Counted from the stretch's first letter, positions 7,498 through 16,768 are shown. The stretch: 64,000 bases of DNA from Hufsiella ginkgonis (GCF_009834915.1 NZ_WVHS01000001.1:1240001-1304000), one strand, 5' to 3'. A program made the numbers and translations. Notes: generated by a model not told the origin, from the sequence alone.

Positions 7498-9393
7498 ATG
7501 AAAAAGCTTATCTTACTGCCTCTTTTACTGATTCTTACCGTCGTGGGTTTCGGACAGGGGCAAACCCGTACTGTTTACGGAACCGTTACCGATGCTAAGG
7601 ATGGATTGCCGCTGCCGGGCGTTTCCATATTAATTAAAGGGACCAGGACCGGGGTTAGCAGCGGTGCCGACGGAAAGTATACCCTTACCGTGCCGCAGAA
7701 AGGAGCTAAACTGGTGTTCGCGTTTGTGGGTTACATTACGCAGGAGGTTGCCGTTTCGAAAAGCGACAGCATTCATGTCTCGATGAAAGCAAGTGACGTC
7801 TCCCTCAGCGAAGTGATCGTGGTGGGATGTTGCACACAGCAGAAGCAGGCCGTGGTTGGAGCTGTAAGCAATATTCAGATCCGCGGATTTTCGGTGATGC
7901 CCATTTCCGGTGATGTGAGGGCCTACGACCTCGTACAAAATAACGAATCATACGGAAGCACCGGGGAGAATCGCTTCCGCGATGCGAAAAAACAACCGCT
8001 TTCTACCTTCGGGATCGATGTAGATGCAGCCTCCTACAGCAATATCCGCCGTTTTGTAAATAGCGGGCAGCTTCCGCCGGCCGATGCCGTGCGTGTAGAG
8101 GAAATGATCAATTACTTTAACTACGATTACCCGCAGCCGGAGAATAGCGAACCGTTTTCGGTAAATACCGAGATTTCCACCGCACCATGGAATACCAAAC
8201 ACAAATTGGTAAAGATCGGCCTGCAAGGCAAAAAAATAGATGAAAGCAAGCTTCCTGAATCGAACCTGGTGTTCCTGGTAGATGTTTCGGGCTCGATGAG
8301 CGCGCCGAACAAGCTGCCGCTGGTGCAATCGTCGCTGCGGATGTTGACGGACAAACTGCGTCCCAACGATAAAGTGGCGATCGTAGTGTATGCGGGTGCA
8401 GCGGGTATCGTGCTCCCTTCTACCAAAGGTGATGAGAAACAAAAAATTAAAGATGCACTGAACCGGTTAAGCGCGGGCGGATCCACAGCCGGCGGCCAGG
8501 GTATTGCGCTGGCCTACCGCACCGCGCAGGAAAACTTCATAAAGGGCGGCAACAACCGGGTGATCCTGGCTACCGACGGCGATTTTAATGTGGGCGCTTC
8601 CAGTGATAACGACATGCAGAAGCTGATTGAGGAAAAGAAAGAAAGCGGCATTTTCCTTACCGTTCTTGGCTACGGGATGGGCAACTACAAAGACAGCAAG
8701 ATGGAGATCCTGGCAGATAAAGGAAACGGCAATTATGCATACATCGATAATATCAGCGAAGCGAACAAGGTGCTGGTGAACGAGTTTGGCGGCACTCTTT
8801 TTACCATTGCAAAAGATGTAAAGCTGCAGCTCGAGTTTAACCCCGCCAAAGTAAAAGCGTACCGGCTCATCGGCTATGAGAACCGCCTCCTGCGCAAGGA
8901 GGACTTTAACAACGATAAAAAGGATGCCGGCGATATGGGGTCGGGCCATACGGTAACTGCTTTATACGAAGTGATCCCTGTGGGCGTAAAAAGCGAGTTC
9001 GCAACGGAAGCAGACGACCTGAAATACCAGGAGGAGCAACCCGTAAAGCTAACCAACAAAGCAGCCGCCAACAGTAACGAGCTTTTTACCGTAAAGCTTC
9101 GCTACAAGAAACCTGATGAGGCCGGAAGCAGGCTGATAGTAAAAGCGGTGATCGATCAAAATATTTCGTGGAACAAAACATCAGATGATTTCCGGTTTTC
9201 GGCCGCAGTTGCTGGTTATGGCATGTTGCTTAAGAAATCTGACTTTAAACAGGAGGCTACGTTCGACAAAGTGATCGAATGGGCACAAGCCGCAAAAGGC
9301 GCCGATACGGAAGGCTACCGGGCCGAGTTCCTTAAAATGGTGAAATCGTCGTCGCTGATGGCTAAAGACCAGCTCGCTGCGTCGAAAGAATAA
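7498..9393 (+). CDS. Exported VWA-domain protein with carboxypeptidase-like N-terminal domain (YfbK-like)
   Basis: A 631-residue protein. A signal peptide (1-20) is followed by a carboxypeptidase-regulatory-like domain (GTVTDAKDGLPLPGVSI, about 27-105). Then comes a SusC-like junction reading LSEVIVVGCCTQQKQ and SNIQIRG (about 105-133). A YfbK-type N-terminal segment covers about 155-240 and the von Willebrand A domain starts near 255, with MIDAS DVSGSMS (Asp262). A DUF3520-like C-terminal region completes it. VWA domains bind protein ligands through a metal ion. It is divergent from the sigma/anti-sigma pair. The Cys-Cys in place of the usual Tyr-Gly of the SusC motif is odd and could form a disulfide. 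Confidence 0.88.
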   Translation: MKKLILLPLLLILTVVGFGQGQTRTVYGTVTDAKDGLPLPGVSILIKGTRTGVSSGADGKYTLTVPQKGAKLVFAFVGYITQEVAVSKSDSIHVSMKASDVSLSEVIVVGCCTQQKQAVVGAVSNIQIRGFSVMPISGDVRAYDLVQNNESYGSTGENRFRDAKKQPLSTFGIDVDAASYSNIRRFVNSGQLPPADAVRVEEMINYFNYDYPQPENSEPFSVNTEISTAPWNTKHKLVKIGLQGKKIDESKLPESNLVFLVDVSGSMSAPNKLPLVQSSLRMLTDKLRPNDKVAIVVYAGAAGIVLPSTKGDEKQKIKDALNRLSAGGSTAGGQGIALAYRTAQENFIKGGNNRVILATDGDFNVGASSDNDMQKLIEEKKESGIFLTVLGYGMGNYKDSKMEILADKGNGNYAYIDNISEANKVLVNEFGGTLFTIAKDVKLQLEFNPAKVKAYRLIGYENRLLRKEDFNNDKKDAGDMGSGHTVTALYEVIPVGVKSEFATEADDLKYQEEQPVKLTNKAAANSNELFTVKLRYKKPDEAGSRLIVKAVIDQNISWNKTSDDFRFSAAVAGYGMLLKKSDFKQEATFDKVIEWAQAAKGADTEGYRAEFLKMVKSSSLMAKDQLAASKE

Positions 9394-9609
9394 TCGTATG
9401 ACTAGGCGCGGCAGCCACCGTTTTTTGTGACGCGGAGGACGCAAAGTTTCGCGGTCTTTCTTTGTTTGCTTTCAATGAAAGTGACGTTTGGCCCGTTTTC
9501 CTTTTTTAATTGTGGGCTTTTTATTAAAAATTTGAACCGGAGATATACGGGTACGGGCAATAATTTGCCGAAAGATATGTTATCTTCATCTGGTACTAAA
9601 TCTAATTCG

Positions 9610-10362
9610 ATGAAACTTTTCAAATTACTATTAATAGCCGCCGCCTTATCATCTTCGTTCACGTCGAGTGCACAGTTTAAGCTCGGTGATGCTTTAAAAA
9701 AGGCCGCATCCTCGGTAAGCAGCCCATCGGCTACGGAGATCGGCGCCGGGTTAAAAGAAGCCCTGGAAGCGGGCGTTTCGGCAGGCGCCGACCGTTTGTC
9801 GGCAAAAGATGGCTTTCTTGGCAACGCCGCGGTAAAACTTCTTTTTCCGCCCGAAGCACAAAAGATCGAAAAGACTTTGCGCGGACTTGGAATGAACAAG
9901 CTTTGCGACGATTTTGTAACGAGCATGAACCGTGCCGCCGAAGAAGCGGCCAGGGAGGCAAAGCCGATCTTTATTTCCGCTATTAAACAGATGAGCATTA
10001 AGGATGCATCGAACATCCTGCTGGGGGGACAAAAAGATGCCGCAACCCAGTACTTCAAAAACGTAACCACCAGCCAGCTTAAGGCGGCATTTACGCCCGT
10101 GATACAGAGCAACCTCGAAAAAACCGGCGCAACCAGGTATTGGGCTGATGTAACTGCGGCCTATAATAAAGTGCCGTTGGTTAAAAAAATAAATACCGAT
10201 CTTACCGACTACGCCACTCAAAAATCGGTAGACGGATTGTTCCACGAAGTAGCCGAAGAAGAGCTGAAGATCAGGACCAGCAGCGGCGCCCGCACTTCGC
10301 CACTGCTGCAAAAGGTGTTCGGCTATGCCGATAAAAGCAGTAACGGCGTAACGATCAATTAG
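9610..10362 (+). CDS. DUF4197 protein, exported (paralogue 1)
   Basis: A 250-residue member of DUF4197, a family of unknown function. I chose the ATG at 9610 because it gives a good signal peptide (MKLFKLLLIAAALSSSFTSSA, then Gln). The open frame further upstream has no signal and no similarity. The conserved core includes SATEIGAGLKEALE, DRLSAKDGFLGN, AVKLLFPPEAQK and a C-terminal DGLFHEVAEEE ... LLQKVFGYAD. A rho-independent terminator follows, and the next gene is a close paralogue. Confidence 0.88.
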   Translation: MKLFKLLLIAAALSSSFTSSAQFKLGDALKKAASSVSSPSATEIGAGLKEALEAGVSAGADRLSAKDGFLGNAAVKLLFPPEAQKIEKTLRGLGMNKLCDDFVTSMNRAAEEAAREAKPIFISAIKQMSIKDASNILLGGQKDAATQYFKNVTTSQLKAAFTPVIQSNLEKTGATRYWADVTAAYNKVPLVKKINTDLTDYATQKSVDGLFHEVAEEELKIRTSSGARTSPLLQKVFGYADKSSNGVTIN

Positions 10363-10382
10363 TACGGATTCGTGGATAAAAT

Positions 10383-10416
10383 AAAAAGGCTGTCACCAAA
10401 AAGGCAGCCTTTTTTA
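10383..10416 (+). terminator. Rho-independent terminator after DUF4197 paralogue 1
   Basis: AAAAAGGCTG (10383-10392) pairs with CAGCCTTTTT (10405-10414) around a 12-nt loop and runs into a T tract. It separates the two paralogues into different transcription units. Confidence 0.8.
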
Positions 10417-10477
10417 TTGACGGCAATTTGCTCTTAAACCTTTATCATCCATTGGTGTTCAACAAAAAAAGAGTCTC

Positions 10478-11212
10478 ATGAAAATCATCATCCGTACCAC
10501 CTCGCTGGTTTGCATTCTACTGTTCGCCAGTTGCGAAACACTTAACCAGGCCGCCGGCGTGCTTTCACAGGCAGGCATCAATCCAAGTGCCACCGAGATC
10601 GCGCTGGGTTTAAAACAGGCCCTGGAAGTAGGTACCGGCAACGGCTCCGACCGGTTATCCGCCAAAGACGGGTTTCTTGGTAACCTGGCCGTAAAGATTC
10701 TTTTCCCGCCGGAAGCACAGAAAGTAGAAAAAACTTTACGGAGCGTAGGACTTGGAAGCCTCGCCGATAACGTGATCACCAGCCTTAACCGCGCAGCCGA
10801 AGATGCGGCCACCGAAGCCAAACCGATCTTCGTTTCGGCCATTAAGCAAATGACCATAAACGATGCGGTAAATATCCTCCTGGGGAACCAGAACGATGCC
10901 GCCACTCAATATTTTAAACGCGTAACCAGTGCGCAGCTAGCCGCTAAATTTAATCCGATAATTACCAATAGTCTCGGCAAAGTGGGCGCCACTAAGTATT
11001 GGAGCACCGCTATGACGAGTTACAACAAGATCCCGCTGGTTACCAAAATAAACCCCGACCTTGACGATTACGTTACCCAAAAAGCGATCGATGGGTTGTT
11101 TTACGAAATAGCAGGGGAGGAATTAAAGATCCGGACCAATATTTCGGCGAGGAGCACCACGCTGCTGCAGCGGGTATTTGGGTATGCCGACCAGAATAAA
11201 GCGAAGCAATAG
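10478..11212 (+). CDS. DUF4197 lipoprotein (paralogue 2)
   Basis: A 244-residue DUF4197 protein closely similar to the gene just upstream over almost its full length: the same SATEI, RLSAKDGFLGN, LFPPEAQK, TQYFKRVTSAQL and VFGYAD blocks. Unlike its neighbour it carries a lipobox (LLFASC, Cys19), so it should be a membrane-anchored lipoprotein while paralogue 1 is soluble. Function unknown. It is convergent with the DUF885 gene, with only 6 nt between the stops. Confidence 0.88.
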   Translation: MKIIIRTTSLVCILLFASCETLNQAAGVLSQAGINPSATEIALGLKQALEVGTGNGSDRLSAKDGFLGNLAVKILFPPEAQKVEKTLRSVGLGSLADNVITSLNRAAEDAATEAKPIFVSAIKQMTINDAVNILLGNQNDAATQYFKRVTSAQLAAKFNPIITNSLGKVGATKYWSTAMTSYNKIPLVTKINPDLDDYVTQKAIDGLFYEIAGEELKIRTNISARSTTLLQRVFGYADQNKAKQ

Positions 11213-11218
11213 TTTCGG

Positions 11219-13009
11219 CTACTGTTTCTTTGCCCAATCATCCATTTTCCTTTCAACGATGGCGAGCGGCATGCAGCCGTCTTTCAACAGCTCGTCGTGG
11301 AAAGCGGCGATCTTAAATTTCGGCCCCAGCTCCTTTTCATATTTTGCGCGCAGTTCGCGGATCTTTAATGCGCCGATCTTATAGGAAAGCGCCTGTCCAG
11401 GGATGGCCATGTAGCGCTCGATCTCGGCGGTGGCGCCGGCTTCGTCGATCGCTTCATTATCGGTCATGTATTTTATAGCTTCTTCGCGCGTCATGTTTTT
11501 TGTATGCATACCTACGTCGACCACCAGGCGGATGGCCCGGTGCATCTCGTCGCCCAACGCACCCAGGTATTGGTACGGGTTGGTGTACAAGCCCAGTTCC
11601 CTGCCTAGTGACTCGCAATACAGTGCATAACCCTCGCCATAGGCGCCATACCAGCTAAACCGGCGAAACCTGGGAAGCCCGGTATTTTCCTGCTGAAGCG
11701 AAATCTGGTAATGATGACCCGGGATCGCCTCGTGCAGGAACAGTGATTCCATGCCCGAGGTGATGTTAAATTTGGCAGCATCCAGGATCGGCACGTAAAA
11801 AATGCCCGGTCTCGAACCGTCGGGTGCGCCGGGCATGTACTCTGCGCTGGCGGATGCCGCGCGGAACGCCTCGGTTTGCCGGATCTCGAAGGGTGATTTA
11901 GGTACGCGGCTATACATTTTCTTCAAACTTGGCTCCATGGTTTTATGGATGGCACGAAAAGCATCGAGCACTTCTTCCGGTGTTTTGTATGGCATCAGTT
12001 TCCGGTCGTTCCTGATAGACGCAAAAAACGACTGCAGGTCGCCCTGGTAGCCCACGGTCGTTTTCACCTTTTCCATTTCCCGGCGGATCCGCTTTACCTC
12101 GGCCAGGCCGGTCTGGTAAATCGTTTCCGGGGTTTTATCGGTAGTGGTCCAGTATTTAACCAGGTAAGCATAGATCTCCGCGCCGTTGGGTTGGGCCGAT
12201 TGACCGGTAGTTGGACGGGATTTTACCAGGTATTCAGTTTTCAGGAAATCCGCAAGCTGCTTGTAGGAAGGCACTAACTCGGTGAGGATCGATTGCCTGT
12301 AAGCTTCCGTAAGCCTTGCTTTGTCGGCGGCGCTGATTTCTTTCGGAAGCTTATTAATAGGTCCGTAAAAAAGGCTTTTCGCCGGATCGGTAACCACCAT
12401 CGCTTCCATTTGCGGGATCATTTTTTCCACCAGCGCCCTTGGCAGTACCACGCCCCCCGCCATCCCTTTGCGAAAATTAACGATCGCCGAGTCCGTCCAC
12501 AACGAAAAGGCTTTTACTCTTTCCAACCAGTTTTCGTAATCCTTTACTGTTTTAAAGGGCTGCGAGCCCTCGCCCGAGCCCAGTTGCCCCATGGTGAGGG
12601 GCAGTCCCCAGAATTGCTGGAACGGGATCATGTACGAAGTTTGCGGCCCGTCGCCCTGGTCTGTAAGGCCTAGCGATAGTCCTTTCAGCTTCATTTCCAT
12701 CGTGTATTTAAAAATGTCGAAGCTGATCCGGTCGTTTTCATTAAGCTCTTCGCGGTTATATTCATTTACCTTGTCGAGGGATTCCTGGTAAAAGCTTTTC
12801 AGCGAATCGCGGAAAACCGCGGTCTGGTCGTTGGGCAAAAGGTTGTTGTACCGGTTATCGCCCTGTGCGGTGGCGTCAAGCGGGTACAGGCGCGAACGGG
12901 TTTCCCAATACTTGTCGAACAAGTCATTTAGTTGTTTATCAGGCATGGCAGGTTTTTGTTTGCAGGCGGCCAGCGCGAAGAGCGCCCAGGCAAGGTGCTT
13001 CAGTTTCAT
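11219..13009 (-). CDS. DUF885 family lipoprotein (putative metallopeptidase-like)
   Basis: A 596-residue protein with a lipoprotein signal (ALAAC, Cys16) and full-length similarity to DUF885. The family hallmark HEAIPGHH is present at residues 426-433 and looks like a zinc-binding HExxxGHH site. Downstream, GEGYALYCESLGRELG fits a third ligand region. DUF885 proteins are suspected peptidases of the thermolysin-like clan, but substrates are mostly unknown. Expected location is the periplasmic face of a membrane. It stands alone, with a 125-bp gap upstream. Confidence 0.88.
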   Translation of the reverse strand: MKLKHLAWALFALAACKQKPAMPDKQLNDLFDKYWETRSRLYPLDATAQGDNRYNNLLPNDQTAVFRDSLKSFYQESLDKVNEYNREELNENDRISFDIFKYTMEMKLKGLSLGLTDQGDGPQTSYMIPFQQFWGLPLTMGQLGSGEGSQPFKTVKDYENWLERVKAFSLWTDSAIVNFRKGMAGGVVLPRALVEKMIPQMEAMVVTDPAKSLFYGPINKLPKEISAADKARLTEAYRQSILTELVPSYKQLADFLKTEYLVKSRPTTGQSAQPNGAEIYAYLVKYWTTTDKTPETIYQTGLAEVKRIRREMEKVKTTVGYQGDLQSFFASIRNDRKLMPYKTPEEVLDAFRAIHKTMEPSLKKMYSRVPKSPFEIRQTEAFRAASASAEYMPGAPDGSRPGIFYVPILDAAKFNITSGMESLFLHEAIPGHHYQISLQQENTGLPRFRRFSWYGAYGEGYALYCESLGRELGLYTNPYQYLGALGDEMHRAIRLVVDVGMHTKNMTREEAIKYMTDNEAIDEAGATAEIERYMAIPGQALSYKIGALKIRELRAKYEKELGPKFKIAAFHDELLKDGCMPLAIVERKMDDWAKKQ

Positions 13010-13134
13010 TGCAAGATCGGTTAGGCGGCTAAACTAGGTAAAATCTATTTATCAAGGTGTAATAATGGGGTAATACATGTCCTCCATTCAGTCAGCAAAA
13101 TATTGCAAAAACGCCTTTTTTATCCAGCAAAAAT

Positions 13135-13551
13135 TTAAAATTTTCTTGTTTCCATATAGGTTTGCAGGATAATTACAGCCGAAACGGTGTCAACCAGCGC
13201 CTTATTCTTCCGGTCGGATTTTTTAAGGCCGCCTGCCAGCATGGCTGCGGAAGCCATTTTCGAGGTAAACCGCTCGTCGGCCATATCGACCGGGATGGCC
13301 GGGAAGTTCTTTTTAAGTAACGTCACAAATCCGCGTACATGCTGTGCCGATTGCGATTCCGTACCGTCCATCTGCTTTGGTTCGCCCACTACAAACCGTT
13401 CTACCGGCTCGGCAAGCAGGTACTTTTTCACGTAGTCGATCACATCTTTGGGATGCACCGTTTCCAGCCCGGTAGCGATGATCTGCAGGGGATCGGTTAC
13501 GGCGATGCCGATGCGTTTGGTGCCGTAATCGAAGGCCATGAGTCGGGGCAT
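13135..13551 (-). CDS. ruvX: Holliday junction resolvase-like / pre-16S rRNA nuclease YqgF
   Basis: A 138-residue RNase H-fold protein of the YqgF/RuvX family. The first catalytic Asp is Asp8 in FDYGTKRIGIA. Further blocks are FVVGEPKQMDG, DERFTSKMA and the C-terminal Asp in KALVDTVSAVIIL. In E. coli the protein matures the 5' end of 16S rRNA. ATG start at 13551. It is divergent from the holB-like gene across repeat copy 2. Confidence 0.93.
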   Translation of the reverse strand: MPRLMAFDYGTKRIGIAVTDPLQIIATGLETVHPKDVIDYVKKYLLAEPVERFVVGEPKQMDGTESQSAQHVRGFVTLLKKNFPAIPVDMADERFTSKMASAAMLAGGLKKSDRKNKALVDTVSAVIILQTYMETRKF

Positions 13552-13569
13552 AATTTTTTGGTTAGGAGG

Positions 13570-13641
13570 TCAGTATTCGGTGATCGGTCTTTTTACGGCG
13601 CCATAAAGGTACTGATAACTGTTCACTGGCCACTGATAACT
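13570..13641. repeat. Palindromic heptad repeat, copy 2
   Basis: Right-arm units, read on the reverse strand, are CAGTGGC, CAGTGAA, CAGTTAT, CAGTACC. The left arm is shorter. The centre reads TTTTTACGGCGCCATAAAG and is itself near-palindromic around GGCGCC. It lies between the divergent ruvX and holB-like genes, about 20 nt from the latter's start. Confidence 0.8.
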
Positions 13642-13662
13642 TTTTTTCCCTATTTTGCGGCT

Positions 13663-14805
13663 ATGCAGTTTCGTGAGATCATTGGACAGGAGGAAACTAA
13701 GAAACACCTTATCCAAACGGTGAAGGAGAACCGGGTAAGTCATGCCCAGTTGTTCCTTGGTCCGGAGGGAAGCGGTAGTTTGCCGCTCGCGGTAGCGTAT
13801 GCGCAATATATTTGCTGTGAGAGCAAAGGGGAGAACGATAGCTGCGGCGAATGCGGCTCATGCCGGAAATACCTGAAGCTGATCCACCCGGACCTTCATT
13901 TTTCGTATCCTTTTTTTGCGAGGCACAAAGATGATACCGCCATTACTTTTCTCGCCGAATGGCGAAACGTTTTTTTGGAGAACCCTTACCTGGGCATTGA
14001 TGACTGGCGCAACCAGTTCGACGCCGAAAATAAGCAGGCGAACATCAATATCGCAGAATGTCACCAGATCATTCATAAACTGAGCCTCAAGCCCTTCGAG
14101 TCGGAATATAAGGTGCTGATCATGTGGTTGCCGGAATACCTCGATAAAGAAGGCAATACGCTGCTGAAGGTAATTGAAGAGCCGGCACAAAAAACGTTGT
14201 TCCTGCTGGTGGCGCAAAACAGCGACCAGATATTGAATACCATCCTGTCGCGCACGCAGCTGGTGAAGATTAACCGGCTGGAAGACCGTGTGATCCGCGA
14301 GACGCTGGTGAACCGGCACCACGCAGACGAAAACCGTGCCGCGCGGATCGCCTACCTGAGCGAGGGAAACTACCAGGCGGCTTTGCGGCAGCTGAACGAA
14401 GAGGTGAACAATAACTTCGATCTTTTTATAAAGTGGCTGCGCTTATGCGTGTCGAACCAGGTTGCGCAGGTAATAGACCACGTAGATGTGATCGCTAAGC
14501 TTGGCCGCGAAAACCAGAAAGGCCTGCTGCGGTATGGCATCAAGCTGATCCGCGAAAGCATCATGATCCTCTCTGGAGCAAACAGCCTTGTGCACCTTAC
14601 TTCAGAAGAGCTGGAGTTTGTTACCAGGCTGAGTAATGCCATTAACCTCGCCAAGGCCGAGGCGCTGATCGTTGAAATGGAACGGTCGCATTATCACGTT
14701 GAGCGAAATGCGAACCCGAAAATTCTGTTTTTAGATGTATCTTTACTTTTTGTTAAAATTTTAAAGTTTAACACGCTCCCGAAAGGGACTCAATATATAA
14801 CCTGA
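13663..14805 (+). CDS. holB: DNA polymerase III delta' subunit-like ATPase
   Basis: A 380-residue clamp-loader protein of the AAA+ fold. The ATG at 13663 (MQFREIIGQEE) matches the family start; the frame upstream runs antisense to ruvX. The Walker A region reads LGPEGSGSL (32-40) and lacks the ATP-binding Lys, as expected for the non-hydrolysing delta' subunit. A zinc module has Cys at 51/52, 61, 64 and 67. IEEPAQKTLFLL and SRTQLVKI correspond to the Walker B and sensor areas. It is followed after 3 nt by the PSP1 gene. A near-consensus -7 box (TATTTTG) lies a few nt before the start. Confidence 0.9.
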   Translation: MQFREIIGQEETKKHLIQTVKENRVSHAQLFLGPEGSGSLPLAVAYAQYICCESKGENDSCGECGSCRKYLKLIHPDLHFSYPFFARHKDDTAITFLAEWRNVFLENPYLGIDDWRNQFDAENKQANINIAECHQIIHKLSLKPFESEYKVLIMWLPEYLDKEGNTLLKVIEEPAQKTLFLLVAQNSDQILNTILSRTQLVKINRLEDRVIRETLVNRHHADENRAARIAYLSEGNYQAALRQLNEEVNNNFDLFIKWLRLCVSNQVAQVIDHVDVIAKLGRENQKGLLRYGIKLIRESIMILSGANSLVHLTSEELEFVTRLSNAINLAKAEALIVEMERSHYHVERNANPKILFLDVSLLFVKILKFNTLPKGTQYIT

Positions 14806-14808
14806 ATT

Positions 14809-16227
14809 ATGGGATGCGGAAGTTGTTCAACAGGCGGATGTACGCCTGCAGGCTGCAAAAGTAACGGCTCGTGCCTTACTAATGGCTGCAGTAAACTCGA
14901 TGTATATGATTGGCTGTCGGATATGGACATGCCATCCAATTATAAAGCTTTTAACGTCGTTGAAGTTAAATTTAAGGGCTCGCGCAAGGATTTTTACATC
15001 AACCACGAACATATTTACCTGGAACAGGGTGAGTTGGTGGTAGTAGAAACCACTACGGGCGGCTATGATATCGGCCATATTTCCCTTACGGGCGAACTGG
15101 TACGCATGCAGATCCGCAAAAAGCACCTGAAACTGGAGGATGTTACCAAAAAGATCTATCGCCGTGCCAGCCCGGCCGACGTAGATAAATGGAAAGCCGC
15201 AAAAGATGCTGAATGGGAAACCATGCACCGTGCCCGCAAACTGGCGCTTGAGCTGGGTCTTTCGATGAAGTTAAGCGATGTGGATTACCAGGGCGACAAA
15301 ACGAAAGCTACTTTCTACTATACGGCAGAAGGACGGGTCGACTTTCGTGAGCTGATCAAAAAAATGGCAGAAAACTTCCGTATCCGGATAGAAATGCGGC
15401 AGATCGGCATGCGGCAGGAAGCAAGCCGCCTCGGCGGGATCGGCTCCTGCGGGCGTGAGCTTTGCTGCTCCACATGGCTCACCGATTTTAAAACGGTATC
15501 TACTTCTGCCGCGCGCTATCAGAACCTGTCGCTGAATACGCTTAAGCTCGCCGGCCAGTGCGGGAAACTGAAGTGCTGCCTGAACTACGAGCTGGATACC
15601 TATATGGATGCCCTCAAAGACATTCCCGATAATGTAGACCGGCTGGAAACAAACATCGGGACCGCCAGGCTGCAGAAAACCGACATCTTTAAAAAACTGA
15701 TGTGGTTTAGCTACCCGAACGACGAAAACTGGATCCCGCTGAAGATAAAACGTGTAAAAGAGATCCAGCAAATGAACAAGGAAGGCGTAAAACCCGACGA
15801 CCTGAAGGAAGAAGCGGCCGAAATAAATACACCTGTTGTTGCCAAAGTACTGGACTACGAAAACGTGGTTGGGCAGGACAGCCTTACCCGACTCGACGAG
15901 AAAAACCGCAACAAGAACAGGAATAAGAGCCGCAATAAAAATAAGGCCGGGCAAGGTAATAACCGTCCCGGCGGGCAGCCTGAAAAGCAACCGGGAGCCG
16001 GTGTGTCTGAAATGCCGCCGCGCCAGCAGCAACAGAATAAGCCACCGCAACAAAACAGGCCGCAGCAGCAGCGCCAGCAACAACAACCGCGGCCACCAGA
16101 ACAACAACCGGGAGCACAGGCACCCCGCGATCCGAACGGCCCTGAACGGCAAGGCGGAAGTAACAATCGCAACCGCAATAACCGCAGAAATAAAAATAAT
16201 AACCGACAGAAACCACCAACCGAGTAA
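14809..16227 (+). CDS. PSP1-domain (RicT/YaaT-like) iron-sulfur protein with low-complexity tail
   Basis: A 472-residue protein. The N-terminus is Cys-rich (Cys 3, 6, 11, 16, 22, 27). A PSP1 domain follows, with the conserved Cys clusters CGRELCC and CGKLKCC near residues 218-265. These resemble RicT (YaaT), which coordinates Fe-S clusters and affects RNA turnover in Bacillus. From about residue 360 the protein becomes a long low-complexity tail, first Asn/Arg/Lys-rich, then Gln/Pro-rich, then Arg/Asn-rich again. It sits between the holB-like gene and gldH, an order I associate with Bacteroidota, and its stop overlaps the gldH start (TAATG). Confidence 0.88.
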   Translation: MGCGSCSTGGCTPAGCKSNGSCLTNGCSKLDVYDWLSDMDMPSNYKAFNVVEVKFKGSRKDFYINHEHIYLEQGELVVVETTTGGYDIGHISLTGELVRMQIRKKHLKLEDVTKKIYRRASPADVDKWKAAKDAEWETMHRARKLALELGLSMKLSDVDYQGDKTKATFYYTAEGRVDFRELIKKMAENFRIRIEMRQIGMRQEASRLGGIGSCGRELCCSTWLTDFKTVSTSAARYQNLSLNTLKLAGQCGKLKCCLNYELDTYMDALKDIPDNVDRLETNIGTARLQKTDIFKKLMWFSYPNDENWIPLKIKRVKEIQQMNKEGVKPDDLKEEAAEINTPVVAKVLDYENVVGQDSLTRLDEKNRNKNRNKSRNKNKAGQGNNRPGGQPEKQPGAGVSEMPPRQQQQNKPPQQNRPQQQRQQQQPRPPEQQPGAQAPRDPNGPERQGGSNNRNRNNRRNKNNNRQKPPTE

Positions 16228-16703
16228 TGCGTAACCGGCGAATGCTGCACCTGGCCGGCCTGCTGGCTTTTTTGCTACAGGCCGCTTCTTGTACCGATAG
16301 TGCACTGGTCGACACCAACAAACCGATCAGCAACCGTAATTGGAGCTATATTAATAAGATAACGGTACCGGTGACCATCACAGATGCGTCAAAAAATTAC
16401 CAGGTTTCGTTTAATCTCAGGCATACCTCCGACTATAAATACTCGAACATTTTTATCGTGTTAAGCCTTACCGGGCCGGGCTTGACTCCCTATAAACAAC
16501 GAAAGGAATTTCAGCTCGCCTGGCCCGACGGCGAATGGCTTGGAAGCGGATCCGGCAACCTGTATAGCTACCAGATGCCGTTAACTGAAACGTTCCGCTT
16601 CCCCGCAAAGGGCACTTATACCTTTGTGATCGAACAAAATATGCGGGATAACCCGTTGCGGGAGATCAGCGACGTGGGCCTGCGTGTAGCGCCAATTGAA
16701 TAG
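16227..16703 (+). CDS. gldH: Gliding motility lipoprotein GldH
   Basis: A 158-residue lipoprotein (lipobox ending LQAASC, Cys22). Its body matches GldH: SNRNWSYINKITVPVTITD, a central YKYSNIFIVL strand and a C-terminal YTFVIEQNMRDNPL ... DVGLRV. GldH is needed for gliding in Flavobacterium. Related non-gliding species keep it, so it signals lineage more than proven motility. Start ATG overlaps the PSP1 stop; no downstream partner on the same strand for 65 nt. Confidence 0.87.
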   Translation: MRNRRMLHLAGLLAFLLQAASCTDSALVDTNKPISNRNWSYINKITVPVTITDASKNYQVSFNLRHTSDYKYSNIFIVLSLTGPGLTPYKQRKEFQLAWPDGEWLGSGSGNLYSYQMPLTETFRFPAKGTYTFVIEQNMRDNPLREISDVGLRVAPIE

Positions 16704-16768
16704 TAAATAATTTTCAACATCTCAACATTTTCCCTACTTTTACCCTATCTTTTCTATAGACTAAAAGA

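Noticed and set aside
9402-10112. A 236-codon reverse frame opposite DUF4197 paralogue 1
   Set aside because: The forward protein has a signal peptide and a close paralogue next door; the reverse product is a composition artefact.
15271-16305. A 344-codon reverse frame opposite the PSP1 gene
   Set aside because: Antisense to conserved Cys clusters and the repetitive tail; the Leu/Arg-rich product mirrors the Gln/Asn-rich tail.
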